Shown: in pieces, positions 40,501 to 46,028 of the stretch
Layout: every line of letters begins with the position of its first letter
Numbering within the stretch: the first letter of the stretch is position 1
DNA from: Elephas maximus indicus
Taxonomy: Eukaryota; Chordata; Mammalia; Proboscidea; Elephantidae
DNA length: 64,000 bases
Assembly (NCBI RefSeq): GCF_024166365.1
Contig: NC_064820.1
Coordinates: forward strand, 56,025,501-56,089,500
Direction of reading: 5' to 3'
Notes under the pieces: model-generated
Databases searched by the model: none
Seen by the model: the letters and a program-made list of their open reading frames with translations, nothing else
What the model was told of the DNA's origin: nothing
Program-made: the position numbers and the translations under genes

Positions 40501-41169
40501 AGAAAAAGGAAATGCCAGTTTATGTACACTTTCTTACTCATGTTCTTGAAAACAAGCAATAAAGATTTTTTTCTCCTTTGTCTTCCCTCCCACCCCCTTT
40601 TTTTAAACTTCCTTTCAGGCCTCTAAATGTTTCTGTTTAGCTGCAAATAGGTAGATTCTGAGAAATTTTAAGTTTATGCAATTTGGTTAAGCTCTCTGGA
40701 TATTAATTTCCTCATTACAGGGGGTGATACTAGGTCAGTAGTTCCCACCCTAGCTCTCCAGGGGCCCAGGGATTCCTCAGAGGTGCTCTAGAGAAAGTGA
40801 GCAGCAAAGGGGGTTAAAATGCCACCGTTTGCCATCCAGTGGATTTGGATTCATGACGACCCCATGTGTGTCGGAGTAGCACTGTGCTCCATAGGGTTTT
40901 CAATGGCTAATGTTTCAGAAGTAGATCTCCAGGTCTTTCTTTTGAGGTACCTCTGTGTAGACTCAAACCTCCAACCTTTTGGTTAGCAGCTGAGGATGTT
41001 AACCGTTTGCACCACCCAGGGACAAGGGGGTTAAAGGCATCACACAAAACAAGTCATAGATGGTAACATTTTTATACCATCTTTACAGCTCGGCTTCTTC
41101 AAAAGAAAATATGAAAAAATGACCAAGAATCCTGATGAGATTGATGAGATGACAGAAATAAACAGTTGA
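1887..41169 (+). CDS. ITGA2: ITGA2, integrin alpha-2, C-terminal half (17 spliced exons)
   Basis: Integrin alpha-2 pairs with beta-1 to form the collagen/laminin receptor of platelets, epithelia and fibroblasts, at the plasma membrane. Seventeen exons on this strand join without any phase conflict: 1944 nt, 647 residues plus TGA, which corresponds to about residues 535-1181 of the 1181-residue human precursor. Visible parts in order: last FG-GAP/beta-propeller blades with calcium loops DINMDGFND and DLNGDSITD, thigh, calf-1 and calf-2 beta-sandwich regions rich in N-glycosylation sites, one hydrophobic membrane helix (VGSIIAGILLLLALVAILW), and the cytoplasmic GFFKR motif. The signal peptide, first blades and inserted collagen-binding I domain lie upstream of the window. 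All introns are GT-AG. No stop or frameshift is seen, so the gene looks functional. The identification rests on near-continuous similarity to the remembered human protein; exon numbers assume the human 30-exon structure. Confidence 0.97.
2195..2520 (+). mobile_element. LINE-2 3' fragment
   Basis: It opens with ttcaacaaatattaagtgag and contains gcactattctagactcag and ctgcccttcatggacctta, the worn hallmarks of L2 3' ends. It fills most of intron 14. Confidence 0.65.
2802..2938 (+). CDS. ITGA2: ITGA2 exon 15 (last propeller blade)
   Basis: 137 nt, starts phase 0 after cttttag and ends TG|gtgagt, splitting the Trp codon. It encodes KILGSDRAFRSHLQYFGRSL, then the calcium loop DLNGDSITD and GAFGQVVQLW. 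One residue in the first line is Arg (AGA) where I recall Gly in human (SDGAF), a single-base difference. Confidence 0.96.
3039..3975 (-). mobile_element. RTE LINE, 5' region, inverted relative to the next entry
   Basis: Read on the - strand this runs from the RTE 5' UTR (ctgtggtggcttgcatattg) into the endonuclease region, ending in a reading frame (3287-3039) with EIEDFYQLLQSEIDQTCNQD and [20 protein letters not shown]. The same peptide is encoded by the RTE copy at 8125-10476. It carries stops and is not functional. Confidence 0.85.
3976..4895 (+). mobile_element. RTE LINE, 3' region
   Basis: From a reverse-transcriptase-region sequence (tttaaaatcatgaaaatgtg) through the RTE C-terminal region to the 3' tail ctatgagtcggaaccaagc and a CAACAA-like end. 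It abuts the inverted 5' region at about 3975. The frame is broken by several stops and indels. Confidence 0.85.
5180..5262 (-). mobile_element. AfroSINE/RTE 3'-tail fragment
   Basis: Begins with gttgttgttagctgcccctg, the reverse complement of the shared CAA-rich tail, and is lost after about 80 bp. Confidence 0.6.
5809..5832. repeat. 12-bp perfect tandem duplication
   Basis: cctctcaatgaa occurs twice head to tail. Confidence 0.9.
6812..7004 (-). mobile_element. AfroSINE with intact target-site duplication
   Basis: The element (6823-6993) lies in reverse, with its A-tail at the left and ggctcc head end at the right. An 11-bp direct repeat acctctatgat flanks it exactly (6812-6822 and 6994-7004), showing insertion by target-primed reverse transcription. 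Confidence 0.92.
7349..7488 (+). CDS. ITGA2: ITGA2 exon 16 (start of thigh domain)
   Basis: 140 nt. It completes the split Trp and encodes SQSIADVSVEAFFTPEKITL and the CFSAKFRPT stretch, ending GTG G|gtaagt. Acceptor is gctttcag. The peptide marks the passage from propeller to thigh domain. Confidence 0.96.
8125..10476 (+). mobile_element. RTE LINE copy, 5' two-thirds, decayed
   Basis: Runs from the 5' UTR (tgtggtagcttgtgtgttgc) through the endonuclease and into the reverse-transcriptase region, including the tract that encodes [19 protein letters not shown] sequence near 10260. Frameshifts and stops break the frame. It ends abruptly at 10476 where an AfroSINE begins; the last third of the RTE does not reappear. 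Confidence 0.9.
8735..8801. repeat. Four tandem 16-17-bp units inside the RTE
   Basis: The unit gtacaacaytaggataa-like repeats four times, alternating cactagg and caatagg versions. The other RTE copies have a single unit, so it expanded locally. Confidence 0.9.
10477..10620 (+). mobile_element. AfroSINE joined directly to RTE
   Basis: A full short-form element from ggagccctggtggtgcggtg to ggaacctaacaacaac. Its tail is of the RTE type (CAACAAC) and not the usual tttggtttt. No target-site duplication is visible at the left junction. Confidence 0.88.
10622..11027 (-). mobile_element. Internally deleted RTE derivative
   Basis: Read on the - strand it begins with RTE 5' UTR sequence (ending ctgtggtgg-like at 11020) and goes directly to the RTE 3' tail at about 10640-10760, with the coding body missing. 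This fits a non-autonomous RTE derivative. Confidence 0.7.
12295..12440 (+). mobile_element. MIR SINE
   Basis: Contains the MIR core: cattttacagatgaggaaac, then ttgcccaaattcacacaac and a worn gattcaaactaag. Confidence 0.8.
12545..12775 (+). mobile_element. MIR-like SINE, degraded
   Basis: Ordered weak matches: aggcaaattttttttacatc, aatatccactttccagag, aagataatttgttaaaatg, tagatactcaataac. Confidence 0.5.
13113..13264 (+). CDS. ITGA2: ITGA2 exon 17 (thigh domain)
   Basis: 152 nt. Acceptor ttcttgtag, donor CAG|gtgagg. After completing an Ala codon it encodes ITYNVTLDADRFSSRVTSRG and ends EHIIHVQ. It contains N-x-T (NVT), a likely glycosylation site. Confidence 0.96.
13931..14110 (+). mobile_element. 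MER5A-like hAT DNA transposon remnant
   Basis: Begins acagtggttctcagagatta and carries gcataagagttaccacgg and tctggacccccaccaccc, a worn MER5A-type sequence in intron 17. Confidence 0.6.
14400..14615 (+). mobile_element. AfroSINE, long form
   Basis: Has the middle segment gagagatgtggcaatctgct plus aaagattccagtc that the short form lacks, and ends acaggtttggttttttggtt. Confidence 0.9.
14790..14985 (-). mobile_element. AfroSINE, second subfamily
   Basis: Reverse orientation. It carries ccatgtgtgtcagaatagaa and gggttttcaatggctgattt, typical of the subfamily whose head is GAGTCCCTGGGTGGTGCAAA. Confidence 0.85.
15303..15487 (-). mobile_element. RTE LINE, 3'-end fragment (5' truncated)
   Basis: Starts gttgctgttgttaggtactg and continues ttgcagccactgtgtcaatc, atctcatcaagggtcttcct, colinear with the 3' end of the RTE at 51999 on the same strand. 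Confidence 0.85.
15888..16085 (+). mobile_element. AfroSINE, worn
   Basis: gtaaaggttggcagtttgaa, aaggcctggagatctgtttc, then gagctggaatcgactcaatg and a T-rich end. Confidence 0.8.
16371..16541 (+). mobile_element. AfroSINE just upstream of ITGA2 exon 18
   Basis: Head ggagtcctggtggtgctgtg, B-box gcagttcgaatccacc, tail gagtcagaattgactccac and a T-run ending about 55 bp before the splice acceptor. Confidence 0.9.
16561..16590. repeat. (GT)15 microsatellite at a splice acceptor
   Basis: Fifteen uninterrupted GT units, directly followed by ttag and exon 18. It occupies the polypyrimidine-tract position. Confidence 0.97.
16595..16705 (+). CDS. ITGA2: ITGA2 exon 18 (thigh domain)
   Basis: 111 nt, 37 whole codons, encoding EPSDVVNPLDLRVNISLENP and ending ETAKVFR before gtaagt. 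The last codon is AGG (Arg), where I recall Ser in human. The acceptor is unusual: a run of 15 GT dinucleotides followed by ttag sits where a pyrimidine tract normally lies. Confidence 0.96.
16855..16975 (+). mobile_element. L2/MIR-type 3' fragment
   Basis: gaaggcaggggtttttatcg, cccctagagcagtgcctggt, attgaataaataa: the common 3' end shared by L2 and MIR-related repeats. Confidence 0.6.
17292..17374 (+). CDS. ITGA2: ITGA2 exon 19 (thigh domain)
   Basis: 83 nt between cttttttgtag and CA|gtaagt. It encodes IPFYKDCGDDGLCISDLVLS and then VQQLPADQ, with the Gln codon split across the next intron. The two cysteines match the disulfide pair of alpha-integrin thigh domains. Confidence 0.96.
17778..17919 (+). 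CDS. ITGA2: ITGA2 exon 20 (thigh/calf-1)
   Basis: 142 nt after ttttttaacag. It encodes KQPFIVSNQHKRLTFSVTLK and SENLFFASSSMP, ending CCG|gtacgt. Only 403 bp of intron separates it from exon 19. Confidence 0.96.
17920..19010 (+). other. ITGA2 intron 20
   Basis: Unique sequence, locally GC-richer at 18060-18420. Short frames on both strands there look like chance. No repeat recognised. Confidence 0.75.
19011..19103 (+). CDS. ITGA2: ITGA2 exon 21 (calf-1)
   Basis: 93 nt, 31 whole codons, between ctttttcag and CAG|gtacaa. It encodes VDGTEVTCQVDSSQKSVTCN and then VGYPALKRKQQ. The open frame upstream (from 18945) is intronic read-through and is not coding. Confidence 0.96.
19104..19729 (+). other. 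ITGA2 intron 21
   Basis: AT-rich with a C-rich run near 19313-19330 and a T-run at 19371-19386. Nothing else seen. Confidence 0.8.
19730..19806 (+). CDS. ITGA2: ITGA2 exon 22 (calf-1)
   Basis: 77 nt after tatgtatag, ending CTA AG|gtaaaa. It encodes VTFTVNFDFNLQNPQNQASV and SFQAL. The split codon AG+T gives Ser with the next exon, 83 bp away. Confidence 0.95.
19890..19973 (+). CDS. ITGA2: ITGA2 exon 23 (calf-1/calf-2)
   Basis: 84 nt between tttctatag and AG|gtaggt. It encodes ESHEENQADNLVTFKIPLLY and DADIHLT, with the closing Arg codon split. The preceding intron is only 83 bp, short for a mammal. Confidence 0.95.
20062..20270 (+). mobile_element. AfroSINE, second subfamily, near complete
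   Basis: Head gagtccctgggtggtgcaaa, B-box ggaggttcgagtctaccc, then ctatggagcacagtgctact and gtcagaattgactccatgg. Confidence 0.9.
20271..22000 (+). other. ITGA2 intron 23, unique part
   Basis: About 1.7 kb without a repeat I can name; 20330-21140 is GC-richer than its surroundings. No supported reading frame. Confidence 0.7.
22000..22405 (+). mobile_element. Ancient interspersed repeat, class not assigned
   Basis: cttagtttcctagtactgct, gacagaaataccacaggtgg and gaacagaaatttattttctc belong to a widespread mammalian repeat; I recognise the sequence but not its class with certainty. Confidence 0.5.
22406..23578 (+). other. ITGA2 intron 23, right part
   Basis: Unique intronic DNA, with a GC-richer patch at 22740-22930. 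Nothing further recognised. Confidence 0.7.
23579..23681 (+). CDS. ITGA2: ITGA2 exon 24 (calf-2)
   Basis: 103 nt after cccaacag. It encodes STSINFYEVSSDGKVPSIIH and DFEDIGPKFTFSLK. The donor AAG|gttggc departs from the consensus at +3, +4 and +6, but the protein match resumes exactly at the next exon (VTTGSAPVSMA), so this border is well supported. Confidence 0.95.
23725..23747. repeat. A-rich run in intron 24
   Basis: A stretch of about 18 A preceded by purine-rich aggaaggagaaaggaa. It explains the overlapping lysine-rich and phenylalanine-rich short open frames here. Confidence 0.85.
23792..23986 (+). mobile_element. MER5A-like hAT element
   Basis: Terminal repeats cagtggttc... and ...gagaaccacctag. 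Internal agcatcagaaccacctggag and gatgctgatgctgctggtcc fit MER5A closely. Confidence 0.85.
23987..25214 (+). other. ITGA2 intron 24, unique part
   Basis: AT-rich intronic DNA with no gene or nameable transposon apart from the A/T run. Confidence 0.7.
24816..24838. repeat. A13/T10 perfect inverted run
   Basis: Thirteen A followed directly by ten T, able to fold back on itself. Confidence 0.95.
25215..25745 (+). mobile_element. MIR SINE split by an AfroSINE
   Basis: Left MIR-like part about 25235-25340 (gctttatgtatgctaaccca, ttagtacaattattattcc) and right part about 25600-25745 (gtttcagatgagagaactga, cttgcccaagccatacagct). An AfroSINE sits between. Confidence 0.65.
25341..25500 (+). mobile_element. 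AfroSINE inside the MIR
   Basis: gtggcatagtggttgtgagc, tcagcagtttgaatccacca, then gagtcggaatcaacttgatg and a T/G-rich end. Confidence 0.85.
25986..26096 (+). CDS. ITGA2: ITGA2 exon 25 (calf-2)
   Basis: 111 nt, 37 whole codons, encoding VTTGSAPVSMAYVTIHIPQY and LMYLTGVQTDQ. Acceptor ccctacgtag, donor CAG|gtaaag. Confidence 0.96.
26458..26648 (+). mobile_element. hAT (MER5/MER58-type) remnant
   Basis: Has gatgcccagacccaccccta, aatcagaatctctaggaa and agctccccaggtggttctaa in the order usual for these short elements. Confidence 0.6.
26827..26914. repeat. Direct repeat flanking ITGA2 exon 26, left copy
   Basis: Starts with a 29-bp block beginning ccattcttattttgcctttg and ends tggaattattacttata. 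The same blocks recur 708 bp to the right. Confidence 0.92.
27137..27241 (+). CDS. ITGA2: ITGA2 exon 26 (calf-2)
   Basis: 105 nt, 35 whole codons, encoding AGDIGCNAEINPLKIGQASS and SENFRHMKEL. Acceptor ttctttgtag, donor TTG|gtgagg. A direct repeat lies on each side of this exon (26827-26914 and 27535-27595). Confidence 0.96.
27337..27533 (-). mobile_element. AfroSINE, second subfamily
   Basis: A-rich tail aaaaataaataaataaac at the left, gtgaccccatatgtatcagc inside and gttagggac at the right. Confidence 0.85.
27535..27595. repeat. Direct repeat flanking ITGA2 exon 26, right copy
   Basis: The 29-bp left block and 17-bp right block match the copy at 26827-26914 exactly, with about 27 bp missing between them. 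It directly adjoins the 5' end of the AfroSINE at 27337. Confidence 0.92.
27865..27940 (+). mobile_element. L2/MIR-type tail fragment
   Basis: tctagcatgctgcttggcac and atagtaagaattcaaataag. Confidence 0.45.
28170..28350 (-). mobile_element. L1-like 3' fragment
   Basis: T-run followed by gtgttttattggtttggtaa and related AT-rich sequence, like the antisense L1 3' ends at 32825 and 61000. Weak. Confidence 0.35.
28351..28553 (-). mobile_element. AfroSINE, second subfamily
   Basis: A-run, gttgccatcaagttgattcc, gatttttcagaagcagacag and a head end catcacccagagactcc. Confidence 0.85.
28707..28758 (+). mobile_element. AfroSINE 3'-end fragment
   Basis: Only the tail: gtgtgagtcagaatcgaccc, gatggcaatgggtttggttt. 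Confidence 0.8.
29108..29221 (+). CDS. ITGA2: ITGA2 exon 27 (calf-2)
   Basis: 114 nt, 38 whole codons, encoding NCRTASCSSVTCWLKDLQAK and YFVNVSTRIWNGTFAA, with N-glycosylation sites NVS and NGT. The acceptor is aacctgaaag, purine-rich next to the AG; the pyrimidine tract lies further back at about 29073-29087. Donor GCA|gtaagt. Confidence 0.96.
29805..30172 (+). mobile_element. LINE 3' end with poly-A tail, probably L1
   Basis: Ends gaagcttaataaaagttatt followed by an A-run, with a polyadenylation-type AATAAA. G-rich gtctgggggggagatggg and the following purine-rich tract resemble the 3' UTR of L1 elements. Little decayed, so probably young. Confidence 0.65.
30173..30377 (-). mobile_element. 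AfroSINE, inserted next to the LINE poly-A
   Basis: aacaaactcattgctgttga, gtgaccccatgtgttatagg, then catcacccagggacc at its head end. It adjoins the A-run of the previous element. Confidence 0.88.
30397..30560 (-). mobile_element. AfroSINE, short form, worn
   Basis: aaaacccattgccattgagt, gtagaactgccccatagggt, ggagaggctggtggattcc; its head end is poorly kept. Confidence 0.8.
30561..32464 (+). other. ITGA2 intron 28, unique part
   Basis: About 1.9 kb of intron with T-runs near 31806-31826 and an A-run near 32172. No gene or repeat recognised. Confidence 0.7.
32465..32820 (-). mobile_element. L1-type LINE, 3' region, antisense
   Basis: Contains taaatggaatcatacactat and gtgttcatccatgttgtaac, familiar antisense L1 3' sequence. 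The next L1 piece repeats the same region (ttcagccaccaccactatct against tgcaaccatcaccactatcc), so two insertions lie side by side. Confidence 0.8.
33592..33617. repeat. A14/T12 inverted run inside the L1
   Basis: Fourteen A followed at once by twelve T. Confidence 0.95.
34264..34438 (-). mobile_element. AfroSINE inserted into the L1
   Basis: A-tail, ttgttgttgagtcaattcca, gtagaactgccccatagagt, head end ccaccagagtttcc. L1-type sequence continues on both sides. Confidence 0.9.
37355..37535 (+). mobile_element. hAT (MER5-type) remnant
   Basis: gcaaattagaatcacccaga, ggatttaatttgctgtggc, agttctcccaggtagttctc, in MER5-like order. Confidence 0.55.
37685..37774 (+). CDS. ITGA2: ITGA2 exon 28 (calf-2, membrane-proximal)
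   Basis: 90 nt, 30 whole codons, encoding STFQAIQLTGSAEIDTYNPQ and IYVIEENTVM. Acceptor gttccag, donor ATG|gtgagt. It follows the largest intron of the window (8.46 kb). Confidence 0.96.
37775..40276 (+). other. ITGA2 intron 28-29 spacer (intron 28 by donor count: intron between exons 28 and 29)
   Basis: 2.5 kb of intronic DNA with an A-run at 39548-39560. No repeat that I can name and no supported coding sequence; the 111-codon open frame at 39642-39977 matches nothing known to me. Confidence 0.7.
40277..40393 (+). CDS. ITGA2: ITGA2 exon 29 (transmembrane helix)
   Basis: 117 nt, 39 whole codons. It encodes IPVIIMKPGEKAEVPTGVIV and then the hydrophobic span GSIIAGILLLLALVAILWK. Acceptor cacttacag, donor AAG|gtaaga. 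This is the single membrane crossing of the alpha chain. Confidence 0.97.
40826..41024 (-). mobile_element. AfroSINE, second subfamily, 65 bp before the last ITGA2 exon
   Basis: tttgccatccagtggatttg, gaccccatgtgtgtcggagt, gttttcaatggctaatgttt, head end caccacccagggac. Confidence 0.9.
41089..41169 (+). CDS. ITGA2: ITGA2 exon 30, coding part (cytoplasmic tail)
   Basis: Twenty-six codons plus TGA after ctttacag. It encodes LGFFKRKYEKMTKNPDEIDE and MTEINS. The GFFKR motif forms the membrane-proximal clasp with the beta-1 tail. The final residues differ slightly from the human tail (I recall ...TTELSS). An AfroSINE ends about 65 bp upstream of the acceptor. Confidence 0.97.
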   Translation, partial: LGFFKRKYEKMTKNPDEIDEMTEINS

Positions 41170-41954
41170 ACCGTCCAACAGTTAAAAGACGGCAATGCCA
41201 ACTGTGTGAAACAGCCAGTGATTGATATTTGCATGAATGGGTTTTTTTTTTTTTTTTTTTAATCCTAGTGTTTTATAATGTAATAAGTAAATTAGTCTGC
41301 AGGTCGGTTTGGAGTGACGAAATCTTGGGTGGGGTGGGGGTAGAAAGAGTAAAAGACTTATTTTATATGGGGGGTATCTTTAAGCTGGCTGGTCCAGAGT
41401 TTACATTTTAATGTACACTGTGTCCAGAACATAAAATCCTTCCATGCACAAGTCTTAAGGCAAAATATTAACACTTTCTCAGATTTTTTGGAGGGAAAAA
41501 TGCTATTTTTTAAATATTGTTTTTAAACAGCAACAACAAAGTGGAAGTACCCATTATAGGTACATAATTGGCTTGACTATTGATGTTGACAAGAGGGGAA
41601 AAAGCCACACAGTCTTCAACTTATGCTGCTCATCCAAAGTGGCCACAGAGGTTACTTTTAAGTGATATTTTCATTTATAAACTAGGTATAATTTGCCTTT
41701 GGTTCCTCTCAGCCCACAGCTGCCTGTTCAGAGTCCCAATCTTGCTCTGATATAATTGTCAAAACATGCTTGAATAACTGATCAGTGCTTAGAGTATGCC
41801 TCCTGCTGAGGAAATCTCTATTTCAGCAGCAAGGTATGGGGGGTGAGGGGGATAGTTAGAGACCAAAGCACAAAACTTAACGGGTTTATCGATGGCCCAA
41901 CCTGTGCCAGAGAAAGGAGAAGGAGAACGTGTCCTTTCTCTTTAGTATACATAA

Positions 41955-41976
41955 CTGGCTGGCTGGCTGGCTGGCT
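41955..41976. repeat. (CTGG)5 microsatellite in the ITGA2 3' UTR
   Basis: Five and a half CTGG units. Confidence 0.95.
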
Positions 41977-42067
41977 GACAAGGGCCTGGTGACTGTTTGA
42001 AAGAGGAGTGATTTCTTTGGCACCCTTCCTCCTCCCTTACTGAACCACACTTGCACTTCCAGTTGAT

Positions 42068-42244
42068 TCCAATCAATGGCTATTCCCTGCGTGTCAGAGT
42101 AGAACTGTGCTCCGCAGGGTTTTTCAGTGGCTGTTTTTTTGGAAGGTCACAAGACCTTTTTTCCTAGATGCCTCTGGGTGGGTTTGAGCTGCCAACCTTT
42201 CAGTTTGTAGTTCGGCACTTAACCAATTGCACCACAAAGGGACT
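42068..42244 (-). mobile_element. AfroSINE in the ITGA2 3' UTR (1)
   Basis: tgattccaatcaatggctat, gtagaactgtgctccgcagg, then gcaccacaaagggac at the head end. Confidence 0.85.
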
Positions 42245-42265
42245 TCTCCCCATCTGCTGTTTTTG

Positions 42266-42461
42266 TGGGCCATCCAGTTGATTCCAACTCTTAGCGGCCC
42301 TATATGACAGAATAGAATTACCCCGTAGGGTTTCTAGGGCTAAAATCTTTACGGGGGCATATCACCAGGTCTTTTCTCCCATGGAGCCACTGGTGGGTTC
42401 GAAATGCAGACCTTTCGATTAGCAGCTAAGTTCATTAACCATTGCACCACCAGGGCTCCCT
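42266..42461 (-). mobile_element. AfroSINE in the ITGA2 3' UTR (2)
   Basis: gggccatccagttgattcca, ctaaaatctttacgggggca (long-form middle segment), head end gcaccaccagggctcc. Confidence 0.9.
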
Positions 42462-42894
42462 GGCCCACCTGCTCCTGTGTTCTAGAAGCCTACTGAAGCC
42501 TGCCTTCCTCTTCAGTAGTTCAAAATTATCCTCTTCCTTCACACTTCATCCAAAACTCCCATTCCCTCAGGCCAGCTGCTCTCAGCCAGGTATGAGGAGG
42601 AAAAAGTCAGCTGTTTAATTCACATACTTCCATGAACTATATATAAACCTCTTAACTTTAGGGAGCTATTTTCATTCATTGCTAAACAAGTAAAAAAGTA
42701 AGCCTGAATGAATTCCTAATTGTTGGAGTTTCAGGCAATGTAAACCAGGTAAAGTAAAAACCATCTCTAGAATTTGCCAGAAGTTACTGCGAGCCATTGG
42801 GAACCACCAGAATGGCAGGTACACCCTCCGTGTTTGTCTGTTTCTAGAGTAGTCAATCTTCCAGAAGAGTGAATTTCACCTGGGCAAGCTTGTT

Positions 42895-43025
42895 CGAAAG
42901 GTAGAATCTTAGTCCCCATACCCTGTGATTCTTACTTAGTCACGTTGGGATGAGGTCCAGCTAGCTACATTTTAAGAAGCACCCCAGGCATTCTGATGTA
43001 AAGGGCCCAACTTTGAGGGACACCA
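42895..43025 (+). mobile_element. hAT/MER5-type remnant
   Basis: ttagtccccataccctgtga, acattttaagaagcacccca and ccaactttgagggacacc in order. Confidence 0.45.
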
Positions 43026-43139
43026 CCGTTTCTTCTGGTCTACACCTTCTTTGATCTATTTCTGAACTCGCTCACTCTCTCTGAGAGACTGGGGGGAAGA
43101 CAGCACAGGTTAGGGCGGTAGGGACTATTTCATGTCAGA

Positions 43140-43235
43140 AACAACACATTGAAAGCTTTGGACAAATCACTCAGCCTCTATAAACTTCAGTATCCCCACT
43201 TATAAAATGGGAATATTGGATTGGAGTTCAGCAGT
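43140..43235 (+). mobile_element. MIR fragment
   Basis: ttggacaaatcactcagcct, cttcagtatccccacttata, aaatgggaatattgg. Confidence 0.55.
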
Positions 43236-43905
43236 GATGCTTTTAGCTTTTACAGTCTATGATCTGGATTTCTTATACTACAAACAGACAATCCTCCAAG
43301 AATTTGACTTTGAGAAGAAGCCAAAGGAAAATGTATTGATTTGCCCATATGGGTCCAGCTTTAACTGCCTTTCTAGCCTGGCCCCTGTATTGGCAGTCCA
43401 GTAACTATCTGGACTGTTTAGTGACTTTGTATTTGACAACGCAGAAAAAAGAAAATATCCATAAAATGTTAGACATTTATAGCAAAAATGGAACTGTTCT
43501 CTCTCGTTAGGTATGCCAGAATCCAATTCTTATAGCAGCTGTGTGGCTTACAGACCACTGTTTCATCCCAACCAAAATTTTATTTGAAAAAAATAAGTGG
43601 AGGAGAAACTGGTCATTAAGTTGATAAAGAATATTTAATAAACCATGTAACTACTCTATATATTTATACATATTGGTTCTTCAATGTGAATTATAGCATG
43701 CTATTCCTTTTTTTTTTTTATTCCTTTTTACTCTGCCTCATCTTCCTTTGGTGACACTAAACGGAGATCACATACACACACGGCAACCTTTAGAGCCTTG
43801 GCAAGCCTTGGCTTAGGTAATCTGTCTTGATGGCGTTGTTTTCCATGAAGTAGCTGGATTACTATAAACTCAAAAATGAACCACTTGTCTCTGTACCATG
43901 TATCA

Positions 43906-44134
43906 CACTAGGGCAGAGCTTCTCAACTTTGGCACTGTTGGCATTCTGGACATATAATTCCTTCTGGAGGGGACGGGGCTGTCCTTTGCTTTGCAGGATA
44001 CTGAACAGCATCACTGGCCTCTACCCAGTAGTACCCCTGCATTTCTCAGTTGTGACAATCAAAAATGTTTCCAGACATTGCCAAATTCCTCCTGGAGGCA
44101 AAATCACCCTTGGTTGAGGACCACTACACTAGGA
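43906..44134 (-). mobile_element. MER20-like hAT element with 8-bp duplication
   Basis: Element 43914-44126, with inverted ends cagagcttctcaa and ttgaggaccacta and internal atgtttccagacattgccaa. It is flanked by cactaggg and cactagga, an 8-bp duplication with one mismatch, as expected for hAT. Confidence 0.85.
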
Positions 44135-44691
44135 CAAAGTGGCCTAAATAGATGATTTCTCTTATCAAATCACAGGTCTGAGGCAGAGGCTCCAATGAGG
44201 AGTGTTCTTCAGCACGTTTAAGGTAGTCATCCAAGAAATGTTAAATAAAACAAACAAAAAAAAAAGTGTTTAAAATAAGTTATAATGGAATTCCTATTCA
44301 GATATACCTTTGCTTTCAGAGTAGGTAGGCTTATTATTTTTTAATGGGTTTTAGGCTTAAAAGATGCCATGTTAAAATTTCCATTTCATAAATGGTACGT
44401 AGACAAGGTCTATTGAATATGATCGAAACTAGGTTGCTTCATGCATGGTTGCTGTAAAAGCTTTGTGAAATAGCAACGATGACAAAAGTGCACTAAGATT
44501 TTAAATTGTTCATGACTCACTTAGTAACAGAGCTTAATAACAAAATGAGAACTCCTAACTGGACAGAAATCATTTCTAGTGGCAGTGTTGTTTTTACAAA
44601 ATAGTAAAAGTTATCTATTAACTGTGAAGTGCAAAGAAACCAAAACCACTTTTTCATTATCACACAAGTGACTATATTAAAAATTACTAAG

Positions 44692-44894
44692 TTTTAGTTG
44701 CCCTGGAGTCGATTCCGACTCATGGCAACCCCACGTGTGCGGAGTAGAACTGCTCCACAGGGTTTTCAAGGCTGTGACCTTTTGGAAGCAGATCACCAGG
44801 CCTGTCTTCCAAAGCACCTCTGGGTGTGTTCGAACTGCCAGCCTTTCAGTTCATCGTTGAGCGCTTAACTATTTGCACCACCCAGGGACTCCTG
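44692..44894 (-). mobile_element. AfroSINE, second subfamily, well kept
   Basis: ttgccctggagtcgattccg, ttttcaaggctgtgaccttt, head end ccacccagggactcc. Confidence 0.9.
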
Positions 44895-45664
44895 ATATAC
44901 AACTATAACCCAATACATGAAAATCTCTTCAGTTAAGACATCGTTAAGACAGGATTCCTTAAATTGAACACGCTGGTCCATTTTTCATATTTCAATTTGC
45001 ACACCGAAAATAATTGTATACATAACTGTTTTAAAACTATGCTCTTCATGTATTTTAAAGTATATCCATTTTCATCAATTTGAAAGGCTAATTTAAATGT
45101 TTAGAAAAAGAGGCAAACATGGAGGTAAAATTTGAAATAAATGAAAATGCTAACTACTTCTTTGAACTGTAAGGAATGAAAATGTAGCCAATATGTAAAT
45201 ATAAAAAGATAATTTCATATGTACCTGATTTATTTTGACAGGTAGTCAAAATATAAATGTATATATTGCACAACTAAGTTGGAATTGTATATATGTTAAA
45301 GAAGAAATTGTCTTGGATATTTTCCTTCATACATAATGCATAAATCTTTGTTAAGATAGAAATATGTTTGCTGGTTTTGATGAACTCATTTTTGCCTTTT
45401 CATTCCACCAAAAATATAAAAATGAATGTATGCATGTTTGTACACTGAGTTGCACAATACATGTGATTTCTGAGAAACAAAAATCAAATTGGAGTCGTAA
45501 TCAACATAAATTAAACTCATCTCATATTAAAGTATGAGAATCAAACAGAAAAATGTTATTTAATTATAAACCACTGTTTTCATACCACATCACTGAATAT
45601 CATTAAAATTGTTTTAAAAATGAAGTGATTTAGTTTGGGTTTTGATTTCCTACATATATGTATA

Positions 45665-45716
45665 TAAACTCATTGTCACCAAGTCGATTCCAACTCATGC
45701 CGATCCCGTGTATATA
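45665..45716 (-). mobile_element. AfroSINE 3'-end fragment
   Basis: taaactcattgtcaccaagt, cgattccaactcatgccgat. It is cut off where the MER2-like element starts. Confidence 0.7.
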
Positions 45717-46028
45717 CAAAGTTGTCCCTTGGCATCTGAAGGGGACTGGTTCCAGGACCCCTCTGCGAATACCAAAATCTGCAGAGATGCTGAAGTCCCT
45801 TATAGAAAACAGTGTAGTATTTGCATATAACCTATGCACATCCTCCTGTGTACTTTAAATCATCTCTAGATTACTTGTAATGCCTAATACAATGTAAATG
45901 CTACGTAAATAGTCATTATATTGTATTGTTTAGGGAATGATGACAAGAAAAAAGTCTTTTTTTTTTTTTTAATCCAAGATTGGTTGAATCCACGGCTGCA
46001 GAACCCATGGATATGGAGGGCCAACTCT
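45717..46028. mobile_element. MER2-like Tigger (mariner) DNA transposon
   Basis: Ends ttgtcccttggcatctgaag and atatggagggccaact are worn inverted repeats; inside, atttgcatataacctatgca and tcatctctagattacttgta match MER2. TA dinucleotides flank it, as mariner elements require. Confidence 0.88.

Larger units (their letters stand above)
41170..45650 (+). other. ITGA2: ITGA2 3' untranslated region (end uncertain)
   Basis: Sequence after the ITGA2 stop. Human ITGA2 has a 3' UTR of several kilobases, so most of this interval is probably transcribed. Candidate AATAAA signals are at 43637-43642, 44244-44249 and 45136-45141; I cannot tell which is used. It holds a T18-class run near 41240, a (CTGG)n run, three AfroSINEs and a MER20-like element, listed separately. 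The right border given here is a guess. Confidence 0.5.
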
